DNA of 64,000 nucleotides from Paroedura picta (GCF_049243985.1 NC_135369.1:26272765-26336764); one strand, 5' to 3'; positions 32,621 through 44,783 are shown, counted from the first letter of the stretch. Notes: generated from the letters alone by a model not told the origin. Made by a program: numbers and translations.

Positions 32621-35600
32621 ACCCGGATTTCTCCCACTCAACCCGGAGTGATAAGTCTTCTGCCTTTCGCCATTACCTTGCCCGTTTACTGCAGGAGCCG
32701 GACTGGTTTCCACTGCTGTAGTTCGTCTGCAGATCCCTGTCCCTAGTCTGAGTTTGGTCGTGGTTCGCTTAGATTTCCTGGGGAGTGGCTAGCTAAGGGC
32801 ACTCAATCGCTGAATCCTAGAGCCAGGAGGCAACATCAAGGGGAAGGTAGCAGGTTTTATGCCCTGTTGTTGCCCTTCCAGGGGAACCAGCTGGCCACGG
32901 TGGGGCAGGATGCTGGCTTAGGTGGTCCATTGGTCTGATTTGCAGGGCTCTTCTTATTTCCTTGTGTTCTTACACCAGGTGCTAAATGTTGCTGCCTGTT
33001 CTGTTCAAACGATCCCTGGTGATTCTTAAAGAATTCCTGCTTGGAAAGATGGTACTCATGACTTTAACATGGATGAGCAACTTTCCCTGTTTGCTTTTTT
33101 GGGATCTTCCCCCGTTGCCATACTACTAGCAGCTTGCAAATACACTTTCCCTCATTTGCCAATTTTATCTTCTCTTTCAGGATGCACACAATTGCATTCC
33201 TGACCTGGACAGCGAGACGGCAATGTTCTCAGTATATGATGGTCATGGAGGTAAAATATCCAGTTAGTGCTTCCTTCGTACAAAGAGCTTTTAGATATAT
33301 ACAGTAGTGTAGGAGGGGAGTAGGGGATATACATAAACATATTTGAGATTAAGGCGGACAGAGGCTTTGGACCTTGTAGCCAATCCTGTCTCCCCTCTCA
33401 GCAGCCACTTTTCTGGCCCTCAGGCAGAAAAAGGCCTTTCCCCAATGTGAGATCTTGAGATCTTTTAACTAGAAATGTTGGACACTGAACCTGAGACCAT
33501 CTGCATTTATAATCCTTCTGTTATGCCCGGCAGGGATAGGGTGGTGGTGTGGTGAGTATGATTGCAGAAGGAAGCAAGAGGCAAGAGTACACTATCTTGG
33601 GGGGGGCGCAACACCAGAAGGGCTTCTGGAGTTCTGACCCTGCTGGTGGACCTCCTGACAGGGACCTGAATTTTGGCCACTGTTTGACACAGTGTTTAAC
33701 TGAATAGGCCACTGACCTGATCCAACGTGACTTTTCATATGTCATCTTCCTGTTCAATGTGAGGCCATCGTGTATTGGACTCAATCTTGCTCTGCTCTTG
33801 TGCAGTATTTCATTTTTCCATCTCACGCCTTGCAGAGGGAAGGCCAGTGGCCACAGTTGCTGGTATCATATCCACAGGCATTTCTTTACTTAGTTCATAT
33901 ATATCCCCCCCTTTCTCTCTGATGTGGAACTAAAACAGAATATTTTATTCTCACAACAACTCTATGCAGTAGGTTAGGCTGAGCCTGTGATAGAGGTTTA
34001 TAAAATGAGGTGGAGAGAGTTGACAAAAGAAAAAGAGGCTGATGGATAGTAGGCTCAGGATGGACAAAACGAAATACTACTTTACACAGAGAGTGATTAA
34101 AATGTGGAATTCATTGCCAGAGGATGTAGTGATGGCCACAGGAATAAACAGCTTTAAAAGGGGATTAGATAGATTCATGGAGAATGTCTATCAGTGGCTA
34201 CTATCCATGGCAACTGAGGCGAACCACCACATTCAGAGGCACTAAACCTCTGAATCTTAGAGCCAGGAGGCAACTCGAGGGGAAGGTGTCAATCTCTATG
34301 CCCTGTTGTTGGCCCTTCAGAGGAACCGGTTAGCTATGTGTGAGAAAGGATGTTGGACTGTTGGTTTGATCATGCAAGGGTCTTCTTATGTTCTTATGAC
34401 TGGCCCAAGCTTGCTTGGCAGAGTAGGATTTCTACCAATTTAACTACTGTTCCACACAAGCTGTCATTTTTGTTGGGCTTGACCATTTTCCATTAGTCTG
34501 GGCAGCCCATCTGGTGATCTCCTGTTAACTGGAAACACAATGTGATTCTTCATGCACTTTAGTGAAGAAATAGACACACTACTGTAGGATCACCAAAATG
34601 GCTTTCCTCCACCTAAATGAGACATTGCCTTTCCTCTGTGGGATGAATGGCTCATCTGACTGTGTGTTGGGGCTAGGGCAAACAGGTGTCTAACTGCTGT
34701 TTCTTGATATCCAGGAGAAGAGGTTGCCCTATATTGTGCCAAGTACCTCCCTGAGATCATCAAGGACCAGAAAGCATACAAGGAAGGGAAGTTACAGAAG
34801 GTAAGCTGCAAGAGATTGTCCTGCATCCTCCCAGGGCCATCTGGTCAGTGTGTTTCCAGCACCTTTTCCTTACCTTTCTTCTGATGTCATAGCCAAGTAA
34901 TCTAGGCATTGAATTCTTCCAGACTTGTGTAGTGAGATGTTAATTTTTACAAGCCCAAGATGTCTCCCATCTGTTTGTGCCTCAGCATTAAGATCATAGG
35001 GAGAAGTCCTTCTGTCTGTCCCATCCACTAAAGACAGCCTTTTCAGTGGTCCTTCCCCATGGTCCTTCCCAGGGGGCTGCACCTGGCCCCCTCACTCTCA
35101 GTCTTTATGAGGCAGTTGAAGATGGAGTTTTAAATTATTCTCAATAGATTTAATGTTTTTTGTTTATATTTTAAGCTGTTTTGAGCTATGTATGGACGTA
35201 AATCAGCTAATAAATATTTTAAATGAATAAAATTAACCTGTGCTGGGGGAGGGGGGTTGTTGTAGTGTTTAATACCAAAATATGAGCCACAAATCTTTAT
35301 CCTGTAATGATAGCTTATTTTACCTTGTTTCTAAATTACAAACACCTTCACTTCAAAGGGACTGTTTTCAAGGTGGTTCCAGCCATAAGACTTTTCACAT
35401 AGAAACTAAGCAGAATGGGGTTAGCTGACTTGTAAGACTTGATATTTCTTAAGTGGTCGTGAATCCTCCTTGTTCTCGTTTTGGTTTGTTCCTGATGCCT
35501 TAATCTTCCACTTATATTATTGTGTGTATGAAGTTAGTATAGTTTATGTTTTTGCCTACTGGTTTTGGGTGGCAAAAGCAAGCCGCCTTGAGCCATTGTG

Positions 35601-38600
35601 AATGACAAGGAAGGCAACCTGACAATATTTGAACAAATAAATAAAGCAAACCTGAGTTGGGACTCGTATAAGCCAAGCATGGTGCATAATGCCTAATTGA
35701 CCCTAATAATGCTGTCCAGGTCTTAGCAGAACTGGAACGAAGCCAGCAACAAGACTCCCGTAAAAATGAGAACCGCTTGGTAGGAGCAGAGTAGTAAAGA
35801 TCAGTCTACCACTCTGTCTTCAACATTGGATGGATAACTATTTAATACCCCTCCCCCATTCCCCTTGGACTGCACAGACTGTTCTGTAATGTTGAGTCTG
35901 TAAATGGTCTCTAATGGTGTTAAGACACATAGAAGTCAGGTGTGCTGCTTCGGAGGCCTCAAAAGAGTCGCCCCTGTAATTGCTGTTTTGTCCCTCCTGC
36001 TGCCCAGCCGGGCAAGACTCTTTTCACTGTGTTGTCCCCTAGGCCCTTGAGGATGCCTTTTTGGCCATTGATGCCAAGCTGACCACCGAGGAGGTGATCA
36101 AGGAGCTGTCGCAGATGGCGGGGCGGCCCCGACCCGACGGAGAGGAGAAGGAGGAGAAGGTGGCTGATGAAGATGACGGTGAGCAAAGCTGCAGCTGCCC
36201 AGAAGTGGGCAACCTGAGAGCGAAGCCAGAATATCCTTGTAGTATCACTTGGGCCGGGGGAGACCCTTTGCACAGGATCAGAAAGTGGGGTGCAGCTCTA
36301 TGCCACTGGGATCCAGAGCCTGCCAGTGAAGTAGCCACGTTCTTTCATGCACAAGTAAAACCAGAGTTATGTCTTTATAAATATAAAGACAAGATGCTGA
36401 CAGCATTCAACCATCCCACCCCATGGTCTCCGTATTAACAACTGCAAGAGGCTGTGCCTCTTTAGAGCCTTAAGTACACAATACAGGGTTTGTTGGACCT
36501 ATTAGAAGGCAGCTCATGGGGTGTGGGTGCTTGCAGGTTTTCCCCAGCTCCTGTTATGCATTGTTTAGGGAAGGTTATATTTCTGGTTTGGGGAAGACTG
36601 TGTGTGGAACAGATAGCATGTTATTCACGTGCTTCCTAGTGCATGGGGTGCATTTGTTCAGTGAATTTGAGCCAAGGGGAAAAAGCTGAGAGAAGCCCAA
36701 TGTGATATTGACAGTCAACCCCCCCCCCCATCCATTCAGTGGACAAGGAGGAGGCCGCCTTGCTGCACGAGGAAGCCACAATGACCATTGAGGAGTTGCT
36801 CACTCGCTACGGCCAGAACTGTGTCAAGGGAAAGCTGGGGCCGCCAGGTGGCGAGCAGGGCCCGGAGGACATGAGGGAGGAGCCCAGCGTGAATGGCGAG
36901 GCAGGTTCTGAGGAGCTTTCAAAGCATCGCCAGGAAGAGGAGAAGAACGGCAAGCCCTGCCTTGAATCTGCCAGCAGCACCTCCCCCGGCCCAGATCCGG
37001 CTGGCGGAGGGGATGCCAGTGCTCCCCCGAGAAAGGCAACAGAGGGAGCGGCCCCTGCAGCAGGGGAGGCCGAGCCGTCCTGCTCCTCTGCGAGCAAGAG
37101 CCAGCGAACCACCAAGTCCAAGTTCTTTGAAGACAGCGAGGAGGAATCGGAGGAGGCGGAGGAAGAAGAGGAGGAGGAGGAAGATGATAGCGAGGTAACC
37201 TCTGGCTTCCACAACTGAGTGGGGAAAGGGTTCTTGGGAGTTTCAGTACTTTGGCTGCTTTGCTGACAAGCGAATGGGCCTGGTTGGCTTTGCAAGAAAG
37301 CCATCTTCTCCCTTCACTCAGTCTGAGGAAAGCTGGCTGGCTTTGTGGGAATGGCCTGCTGCGGTTCTCCAGCCAGTCTGATTGTGTTTTGGGTGGGTGG
37401 GGGACTGGGATGTTCTTGTTTCTGCTAGGAATGCAGTGAGGACGAAGATGGCTACAGCAGTGAGGAAGAAGACATTGAGGAGGACGAGGACGACACAGAA
37501 GAAGCAGAAGAGGATGAAGATGAAGACATGATGCTTGCAGGCATGGAGGGAAAGGAGAAGGTCAGTCCTGGAATTGTGGGAGGGAGGTGGAGGTAATTCT
37601 GCCATAGTTGCCAAGGGAAGTCGTAATCTCCGCCAAGGCAGCTCCGCAGGCAGCGGGCAGATGGGCTGTGTTGTGTGTGACAGCAAGGGCAAGGGGGGTG
37701 GGGAACAGCTGTCTGCTCTTGGCCTGGCCCTGGGCAGCATCCTTTCAGCCAGCCTCACTTCAGGCATGTGGGAAGTACCTCCTTTTCTACTTGGTCTCCA
37801 GCCCGGCTCAGATAGCGGCACAACAGCGGTGGTCGCCCTCATCCGGGGCAAGCAGCTCATTGTAGCCAACGCCGGGGATTCGCGCTGTGTGGTGTCAGAA
37901 GCCGGTAAGGCTGTAGACATGTCCTACGACCACAAGCCCGAAGATGAGGTGGAGCTGGCCAGAATAAAGAACGCCGGTGGGAAAGTGACCATGGATGGCC
38001 GGGTGAATGGCGGCCTCAATCTCTCCAGGGCAATTGGTGAGTTTACTGAGGCTCTGGAGCTGCAGCAGCCTGCACTCCCATCTCCAACAGTGGCCTTTAG
38101 TCTCTCTTGTGCAACTGTCCCACTGCCAGCTGCCCTTCCGTCTATCCTGGCCTGTGCAAGTGGCAGCAGGTTAGCAGGGAGGGGAGATGCTGTGTCAGCT
38201 GCCATGAGCCAGAATCTCTGAGAATGGTGGTGAACGAACGAACGAACGAACGAGGGGATGTGGTGGGAGGAAGGCCATTCTGAGCAGACTAAAGATTTCC
38301 TAGAACAGAACCCGATAATACACATGGTTGGATCCATACTGACTTTCCACTTACTGGTGACATTTCCATTATGGGAAGAGAATTATCTTGCTGCTGTCCA
38401 CTGACCTCCCTGAAGTGCTGCTCCTTGGGTGGATGGCGGACCCCCAGGAATGACAAGAGGGGCAAATTTGGTCTGCAGTAGGGTGAGAGACTCGCAAAAA
38501 GTGCATCACCTCTTTCAGGAACAGGAAACTTAGTCTGGATCCACAAGCAGGCCATGAAAGCTTGTGTGCCCCCCCCCCCCCAAGCTGGCATTCAAAGATA

Positions 38601-41600
38601 CTCTACCTTTGAACAAGGAAGTTCCATTTTATCATTATTACTAAAATCGAGATTGTCACACCCCTTTTGAAACATGCAAGGCAGTGGCCATCACTACAGT
38701 GAATTTCCACTGTTCTGCTTGTGGTTTGGCTGCCCTGTATGGAAATGCTGGATAATTTGTCTAATGCGCCATATTCACTCGGGGTGGGGCAGTGGGTGCC
38801 TTGGTGCTGTGTCCGTCTGAAGTGTTTTCAAAGGCAGGAAGTCACTCCTACGCATCCCTCCCATGCTTCTCTCTCACAGGAGATCACTTCTATAAACGCA
38901 ATAAAAATTTGCCTCCTGAGGAGCAGATGATCTCGGCGCTGCCAGACATCAAGGTGCTGACAATCAACGATGACCATGACTTTATGGTCATTGCCTGCGA
39001 TGGCATCTGGTAGGTGGTGGCGGGGCAGTAGCTCAGGCACCAGGGCTGGGTTGGGGAGGGCCATGGCTCGGCTTTGAGAGCTGCTGCTTGACATGCAGAA
39101 GGTCCCGTTTCAGTCTCTGGTTGGAAGGACCAGGTCATAGGTCGAGATGCACTGCTGGTCTTGAGGACACAATATTGAACTTGATGAGCCAAGGGTGGGA
39201 TTCGGATCTCATCCCTGTCCCCATATTGACTCTGGGGGTGTTCCTATGGTGGACTGAGCTGCCCCTTGCTAGCTCCTGAGGCTAGGGAGTAGACAGTTCT
39301 GTTGCAGACAGCCATTCTCTCTCCAGTGTAATTTAACATCTACATGCACCTCTCCACGCAGCTGGTCTGGAGTTTTGGACTTGGGTGTCACCAAGATGCA
39401 GATGACCCAATGGAGAACATATATATACACACCAGTGGTGTCCCAGCTGTATTAGCTCCAAATTGAAGATGGGATTGGGTTCAAGGTTTTGGCTATTACC
39501 TTTAAAGCCCTAAATGGTCTAGGACCATTGTATCTGCAGGACCACCTTTCCCTCTCTATCCCACCCACCTGAGAGCACTACGATCAGGTGATTAAAATCT
39601 ACTGAGGATCCCTAGCACTAAAGAAATAAAAACTGTCCTCAACCAGGGCCTTTTCAGCTCTGGCCCCGGCCTGGTGGATCACTCTGCCTAATGAGATCAG
39701 ATCTCTGTGGGACCTTAAAATCTTCCACAGGGCTTGCAGGACAGAGCTGTTCCACCAGGACTATGGTTGAGGCCCAGGACTACTGTTACCTGCTGGACTC
39801 CCTTCCTGGGCCCACCATTGCCTAGAAATAGATGTTGCAGATAGAATGGGCACCATTTATTTTTAAATTAAGAGAACATTTTATATATTTTTCTATTATA
39901 CTATTACTAGGGGCCAAGCCTATTGCATTCGGGAATACAGTGGGCACTAGATTTGGGGGGTGGGGTGGGGGTGGGGGATGGAAGAACTCTGTGAATGGCC
40001 TCTCCCTCCCCCCAGGACCTGGAAAGGCTGCAGGCTGTGGGCCCCCGGGAAGGGAATTCACCAGCAGGGGCAGCTCTCACACAGCAGGGATCTGCTGCCT
40101 TTGAGCCTCAGAGGGACGTGGAAAGAGAAGAGGGTAGTCAACCGGGGGGGGGGGCATGGAATAGAAGACAATTAGTTGGTCACTGGACAGACAGGCAAGC
40201 CAATTGGAGGAGGAGGCAGGGGCAGGACAGCCGTCCTGAGTGGGTGTTGTGCTGAGTGGCACTTAAGCCATGAGACACGCTCCTCCTCCAAGGCCTTACC
40301 CAAAATATATTATGTGGAACAGATATGTGTGTGTTTTAAACTTTGTGAGTTGCCCAGAGCCGTAGAGCAAGGCAGCATATAAATGAAATAAATAATAATA
40401 CCCCAGGAAAGCAGAGGCTGCAGCACTTGAGGGGGGTAGAATGAAAAAGTAGCACAGTAACTTCTCCCTGCTTTGGATGACTTCCCCTTTTTTTTCCTCC
40501 CAGGAATGTCATGAGCAGCCAGGAAGTGGTGGATTTCGTCCAGTCCAAGATCACTGAGAAAGATGAGAATGACAAGCTAAGACCCCTTTCATCCATAGGA
40601 GAAGAAGTGAGTCTTCAAAGGGAGGGGGCAGGGGGGCTGGGAGAGGTGTGAGTGAGAGCTGAAATGAGGCATCCGCCTGCAGAAGCTTGTTAAGTGACAT
40701 CTCTGAGGGCACTCTCAGTTCCTGAAAGTTTAAATGAGTGGTTGCTGTTACTCTGTTGCAGCCACACACAAAAAATTCCCCTGACATATTAAGAGTCCCA
40801 AGTGCATTGTGGCCAAACCCCATGTCTTAGCATGGTGGTTAAGAGCAGTGGCTTCTCATCTGGAGAATCAGGTCTGATTCCCCACTTCTCCACACACGGC
40901 CAGCTGGGTGACCTTGGGCCAGTCAGTTTCCTCAGAGCTCTCTCAGCCTCACCTACCTTGCTGGGTGTCTGTTGTGGGGAAAGGAAGGGTAGGCGATCGT
41001 AAGCCACTTTGAGACTCCTTCGGGTTACGCAAAGCAAAAGTACAACTGCATATTGTGTCACTTTCAGGGGAAAATGTGTGTGCTACATTGAGGAGGAAAA
41101 TACTGTCAGGTTGTAGGGCTCTAAGAAGCGATGTCCAGAGGTGGTTTGCCATTGCTTGCGTTACCCTGCGCTTCCTTGGTGGTCTCCTATCCAAATACTA
41201 ACCAGGGCAGACCCTGCTTAGCTTCCAAGGTCTGATGAGATCACGCTAGGCTGTGTGCTACATGAAAATGCAAACCAATCAGAGCTGGGAGTCCTAGAAT
41301 CTGTCCAGTGGCATCACACCTGGTCACACCTGGTATTGCAGTTCTGTGCCTAAAGATGACTCTGTACCCTCAATATCACTGAGTTAAGCCTGTAATTATT
41401 TCTCTGGGCTTTGTGACAAACTGTTGTTAGACATGTATGTCCACATCTGGTCGAGTGCAGGTATGTCTTTGAGTAAATGAGTGGAGACTGGCTCTTCCAT
41501 ACATTCTCCTACTGGGAGTTTGCAGACTGCTCAACTGGATGAGATTCATTCTCTGCTGCTTCTCCCCGCAGCTCCTGGACCGCTGCTTGGCTCCCGACAC

Positions 41601-41769
41601 ATCCGGGGATGGGACAGGCTGTGACAACATGACCTGCATCATCATCTCATTCAAGCCCCGCCCTGGCCAGGCCCTCCCTGCCGAGGGCGGCAAACGGAAA
41701 CTTGAAGACAACACGCCAGCGACTGCCCCCACGGAAGAGAGCTGCAGCAAGAAGGCCAAGCAGGACTAG
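32428..41769 (+). CDS. PPM1G: PPM1G, protein phosphatase 1G (PP2C gamma), complete ten-exon CDS
   Basis: A Mg/Mn-dependent Ser/Thr phosphatase of the PPM family. It is nuclear and known to act on splicing and histone H2A-H2B substrates. Exons are 32428-32547, 33181-33250, 34715-34800, 36043-36178, 36740-37194, 37429-37560, 37802-38036, 38880-39009, 40504-40606 and 41572-41769. Phases agree throughout and give 554 residues (human 546). MGAYLSQP at the start fits N-myristoylation. Metal-site motifs are intact: RVSMED (36-41), YDGHGG (59-64), ACDGIW (450-455) and CDNMT (506-510). A long acidic insert (about residues 140-330) splits the PP2C fold, as in orthologues. The C-terminus is basic (KRKLED, SKKAKQD), fitting a nuclear signal. 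The start is the first conserved ATG. Confidence 0.97.
32785..32975 (+). mobile_element. CR1 3'-end fragment in PPM1G intron 1
   Basis: Contains GAGCCAGGAGGCAACAT, CCCTGTTGTTG and CAGGGCTCTTCTTAT, the standard CR1 3' end of this genome (compare 34025 and 55590). Confidence 0.75.
33181..33250 (+). CDS. PPM1G: PPM1G exon 2
   Basis: Residues 41-64, [16 protein letters not shown] to YDGHG(G), carrying the DGHGG metal-binding motif. Confidence 0.96.
34025..34400 (+). mobile_element. CR1 3'-end fragment in PPM1G intron 2
   Basis: Readable pieces of the CR1 C-terminal tail (TLHRE-like codons near ACTACTTTACACAGAGAGTG and WNSLPEDV) are followed by AGAGCCAGGAGGCAACTCG and the 3' end GGTCTTCTTATGTTCTTATG. 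Confidence 0.8.
34715..34800 (+). CDS. PPM1G: PPM1G exon 3
   Basis: Residues 64-92, [20 protein letters not shown] to KLQK, conserved PP2C helix region. Confidence 0.96.
34801..36042. other. PPM1G intron 3
   Basis: No exon visible. Two LINE-tail remnants (about 35100-35230 and 35540-35645, both ending in AAATAA-type runs) are the only recognisable contents. Confidence 0.5.
36043..36178 (+). CDS. PPM1G: PPM1G exon 4
   Basis: Residues 93-138, [20 protein letters not shown] to VADEDD, the lead into the acidic insert. Donor is GTGAGC. Confidence 0.95.
36179..36739. other. PPM1G intron 4
   Basis: No repeat or exon recognised apart from the C-rich run just before the acceptor (36721-36729). Confidence 0.5.
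36740..37194 (+). CDS. PPM1G: PPM1G exon 5 (acidic, low-complexity insert)
   Basis: Residues 138-289. It begins [20 protein letters not shown], passes through a variable Gly/Pro/Ser-rich section and ends in [18 protein letters not shown]. The middle third is the least conserved part of the protein. Confidence 0.94.
37429..37560 (+). CDS. PPM1G: PPM1G exon 6
   Basis: Residues 290-333, [18 protein letters not shown] to GMEGKEK, the end of the acidic insert. It has 44 whole codons. Confidence 0.95.
37802..38036 (+). CDS. PPM1G: PPM1G exon 7
   Basis: Residues 334-412: [43 protein letters not shown] and [10 protein letters not shown], the conserved PP2C core. Confidence 0.96.
38232..38253. repeat. 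(GAAC)n microsatellite in PPM1G intron 7
   Basis: Five tandem GAAC units. The rest of this intron (38037-38879) shows no recognised element apart from a C run at about 38570-38581. Confidence 0.85.
38880..39009 (+). CDS. PPM1G: PPM1G exon 8
   Basis: Residues 412-455, [17 protein letters not shown] to VIACDGIW, with the metal-binding Asp452. Confidence 0.96.
39058..39200 (+). mobile_element. tRNA-derived SINE fossil in PPM1G intron 8
   Basis: GCCATGGCTCGGCTTTGAGA is followed by GCTTGACATGCAGAAGGTCC and GTTTCAGTCTC, decayed A- and B-box regions of the same SINE family as 21066 and 54262. Confidence 0.6.
39290..39850 (+). mobile_element. L2-like LINE 3' fragment in PPM1G intron 8
   Basis: Contains the L2 C-terminal coding remnant (GTTCAAGGTTTTGGCTATTA, then CTTTAAAGCCCTAAATGG) and the CTTGCAGGACAGAGCTGTTC and CACCAGGACTATGGTTGAGG tail that is shared with the copies at 53280 and 54985. 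Confidence 0.7.
40504..40606 (+). CDS. PPM1G: PPM1G exon 9
   Basis: Residues 455-489, [20 protein letters not shown] to SSIGEE. Confidence 0.96.
40823..41045 (+). mobile_element. MIR-core-like tRNA SINE in PPM1G intron 9
   Basis: Head GCATGGTGGTTAAGAGCAGT with B-box-like GGTCTGATTCCCC, core CTGGGTGACCTTGGGCC and tail AAGCCACTTTGAGACTCC. Nearly complete. Confidence 0.8.
41113..41262 (-). mobile_element. 5S rRNA-derived SINE (SINE3-like)
   Basis: On the minus strand 41181-41262 reads as a decayed 5S rRNA: GCGTGATCTCATCAGACC, AAGCTAAGCAGGGTCTG and GTTAGTATTTGGATAGGAG match the 5S internal-control region in order. A non-5S body follows (GGCAAACCACCTCTGGACAT inverse at about 41135-41155). It is a retroposed 5S-headed SINE rather than a working 5S gene. 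Confidence 0.8.
41572..41769 (+). CDS. PPM1G: PPM1G exon 10 (coding part and stop)
   Basis: Residues 490-554 and a TAG stop. [20 protein letters not shown] contains the last metal-binding Asp (507); the basic tail ends KKAKQD. Confidence 0.96.
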   Translation, partial: LLDRCLAPDTSGDGTGCDNMTCIIISFKPRPGQALPAEGGKRKLEDNTPATAPTEESCSKKAKQD

Positions 41770-42300
41770 CAGCCAAGTTGGGCTGGGAATTGCCCGAGCT
41801 CTCACTGGACTCTTGTTTTTCTAAGCAATGCTGAACTTTCGATGCCCGATTTAGGCCTTTTTTTAGCCTTAGGGAGGCCCAGTTCGTCTGTGTCGTTGCA
41901 GGGGAGGGAGGTGAGAAGTTGAGGTTCACGTTGGTCCCGCTGTTCTTTGAAACCATTCCAAAGAATGAATGGTGGGGAGGGGCAGGGCCCGGTCGGGGCC
42001 CAAAAGCCTCCCCTCTACCTACCTTGCCCCGCAACGTCTCCGTGTGGTTGTTGCCATTTCCGTGCCTGTGATGTCTTCTGTCAGCAGGAAGCAGTTGTCT
42101 GTTGTGGAGGTTTGATCTGCACCCCTCCCTCTCCAGTTAAAGCCCCTCTGGTTTTATTTGTGGGACTGGCTGCCCTCCCCCCCCTAAAAAAAAAAAGAGA
42201 AATTGGCCGCCAAGCCTCACTGTGTTGTTCACTTTCAATGAAATTTTTTTCAAACTAAAAAGACCAAAAACTGAACTGTGCCTTTGTGCTTTTTGTAGGG
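41770..42300 (+). other. PPM1G: PPM1G 3' UTR (end uncertain)
   Basis: Non-coding sequence after the stop. I see no AATAAA near 42200-42300; the first clear AATAAA on this strand is at 43695-43700. The end given is a guess at the A-rich stretch near 42250. Confidence 0.4.
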
Positions 42301-43286
42301 AAAGGGACATTTCACAAAACTGTGTCTGTCTTACTGGAGACTTGGGGGGTGTATCTTACAGAATGGTTGGCATACTATATTTACATGACAGGAAGATGAC
42401 CCTCCCCGAAATATTATGGACAGGGTTTTTAAAAAATGCTGTACATATTTGTATACAAATGTTAGATGCTCCCGTCTTTTCCTTGATGGCCCCCCAGGGG
42501 AGGGGATTAGGCATCCTTCTGTGTAAATACAGTTATAAGAGTAGGGGAGAATCTTGGAAAATCTGAATATCCCCTAAATCTTGTAGTGGTCCATCTCCAG
42601 CCATTGTTAGGTATCCTACAGATTATCCCAAACGTGGAATGATGGGAACTTTGGGGAACTCATTTCCAAGTATCTGATCACCTAGCATCTTACCTGGGAG
42701 TGTGGGTGATCATGTCCTTTGGCAGTTGTGGCTGAAAGCTATAGGTTAGACTCTTTACAACTTTGTGGTATGACCCTTGGCACATTTTGTGGTAGGGGTG
42801 TTTTTGTACGGTAACCCTTGACCCTTTCTTTTGGAAGGAAGTTGCTTCGATCCTGTGATCAGCATGGCTGCCCCCTTCTAGCTGCCCCCTTTTAAGTTGT
42901 GATCAAAACTGTAGCCAGGTTTTCAATTGCCTGCGGCACTATATATCTATGCAGCAGAGCACATTAAGGCTTAGATGTTTTTCCTGCTGCTCCCTGGATC
43001 GGTACTTTCAGTGAGTAAAGCCAAGGTCCCCAGGAAGTCGTTCCTGGTCAGCCTCTTAATAGTGTGGCTTCTCGGCCCCCTGCAGCATAGTTTCCCCCTT
43101 GAATCTCATTTGCCACCTTGTTGCTTGCTTGGCCTTTTAGCCGCCTCTGTAACATGGGTGCCAGCAATGAACCTGAGTTTCCTCAATGCAAACCCCTCTG
43201 CTACTGCTGACCAGCTACTACTGACTTGCCTTCCAGAGGGCTGCTAAACTTTAATGGTAGTAAGAAGCTGAGCTTTGAACGGACTG
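42301..43286. other. Sequence downstream of PPM1G
   Basis: No gene or repeat recognised. It may be an extended PPM1G 3' UTR if the AATAAA at 43695 is used. Confidence 0.4.
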
Positions 43287-43294
43287 CCTAAGCG

Positions 43295-43430
43295 CAGGGG
43301 TAGTCAAACTGCGGCCCTCCAGATGTCCATGGACTACAATTCCCAGAAGCCCCTGCCAGCAAATGCTGGCAGGGGCTTCTGGGAATTGTAGTCCATGGAC
43401 ATCTGGAGGGCCGCAGTTTGACTACCCCGG
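43295..43430. mobile_element. Palindromic hAT MITE, copy 2
   Basis: A 136-base near-perfect hairpin with CAGGGGTAGTCAAACTGCGG ends. CCTAAG occurs on both flanks, the remnant of an 8-base duplication. Each arm contains ACTACAATTCCCAGAAGCC. Confidence 0.85.
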
Positions 43431-43439
43431 GCCTAAGGA

Positions 43440-44780
43440 GCCCTGCCCTGTTCATTTTGCAGCAAGGAGTCCAAACTCTGTTATGCTCCAGCAACTTGCT
43501 AACTTTTTGAACAGTGCTGAAACTCAGTTATTGGGTCAGGGGGGATTCCTTGCCCTCTCCCCAAGATTCCTGCATCTCATGCGGCAACATTAATGATGGT
43601 CTGAAAAAGTCCTTGCTCTTCTCTGAACTCTTCAGAATTTTTAAGAAACTCCTGCCTGGGTGTGGACCCCTGTGCACCCTGCCTCCAGATCATGAATAAA
43701 CTGCAGTACTATTCTCAGTGTTCATACTAGGACATTTGCATAGTTCTCTCATGGCTTACCCCCATTATGTTGGTTGTTACTTAACGTTACAAGCCTTCAT
43801 GTTTCCTGATGGCTTTTTGCCCCATTTCTCTCCCAAGGGCTGGGCCAGAGCTAGCAATGAAGCAGTTTCATAGCATGTGGGCACTCTCAGTGGTCAGATG
43901 GCACCCAAGGGGTGTGTGGAATAGGGCCTGTGCATCACACCGTGAGCACCCCCCCCCCCCAAGAAGCTCCCCTAGTTTCATTTTCTCAACTATCCTCTAA
44001 AATAAGTTAGTCTCCTAGTGTGGCAGGCCAAGCGGCACACCCTTCTGGTTCTCAGAATCACTGTCCTTGTCACCCTGGGTAGAATCTGGGGCCTCTGCTG
44101 CAGGAGCAGTGCGGAGAGAGACTCCAAGCAGGAAGCTGGCAGTTAACCGTGGTGTCCCAAGTGTGGAACACCTGAGTCTTTGCTAGGCTTGAGATTCTCT
44201 GCATTTGCAGAGTGACTCTTAAAAGGACCTGTCCTCTTGCCCTATAGCTCCTGCCCTTGTCAAACGGCAGGAGTTGAGCCTCATTTGCACCAACCAGCCT
44301 CTTCCCTTACCTTCTCCCTCTCTCTAAGGGCCATATACAGGAGGCTAACCCTGATCACTGAAACATTCTAGACCCATCCTGTACACTTCTCCAGGTTTTA
44401 GGAAACCCTTGTTATGCCACGTGTTTTAAGAGCGGTCAGGGTCTGAAGCCGAGGCCCCCTGCACATGAAACAGGCTCTCTGGCACTGAGCCCCGAGGCTT
44501 GGAGGCAAAGTGTTATCCTGCTCCGAGCAAGGCCGCTTCCCCGTTCTTGAAGAGCGGGGAGCGGACACCAGAAGACGGAAAGGGAGGGTCGTGGGGCTCT
44601 TCTGCTGGCTGCAGATTTATTGCCTCAAAGCACCAAGTTCTGAGCTGCGGCTGCAGGCTGGGGAGGGGCTAAAGATGCAAGGCGTCGTGAGGAGGAGTGA
44701 GGGGAGACGGGTCCAGCGTGGGCTGCAGACCAGCAATGTGATCCCGGGTCCTAGGCGTCCTGTGTGGCTCCATGTGAGGC
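43440..44780. other. Intergenic segment between PPM1G and the RNF19-like gene
   Basis: No gene or clear repeat recognised. AATAAA lies at 43695-43700 on the plus strand. Confidence 0.45.
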
Positions 44781-44783
44781 TGC

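Noticed and set aside
36061-36438. An open frame running through PPM1G exon 4 into the intron
   Set aside because: The conserved donor at 36178/36179 and a phase-matched next exon show that the exon stops there.
36807-37304. A Ser-rich 165-codon minus-strand frame opposite PPM1G exon 5
   Set aside because: A shadow of the Glu-rich plus-strand exon.
37318-37920. A 200-codon open frame on the minus strand across PPM1G exons 6-7
   Set aside because: It is antisense to the acidic coding exon, whose biased codons suppress stops on the other strand. No homology is seen.
41181-41262. A functional 5S rRNA gene
   Set aside because: The copy is partial, diverged and joined to a SINE body. There is no T-run terminator at the expected place.
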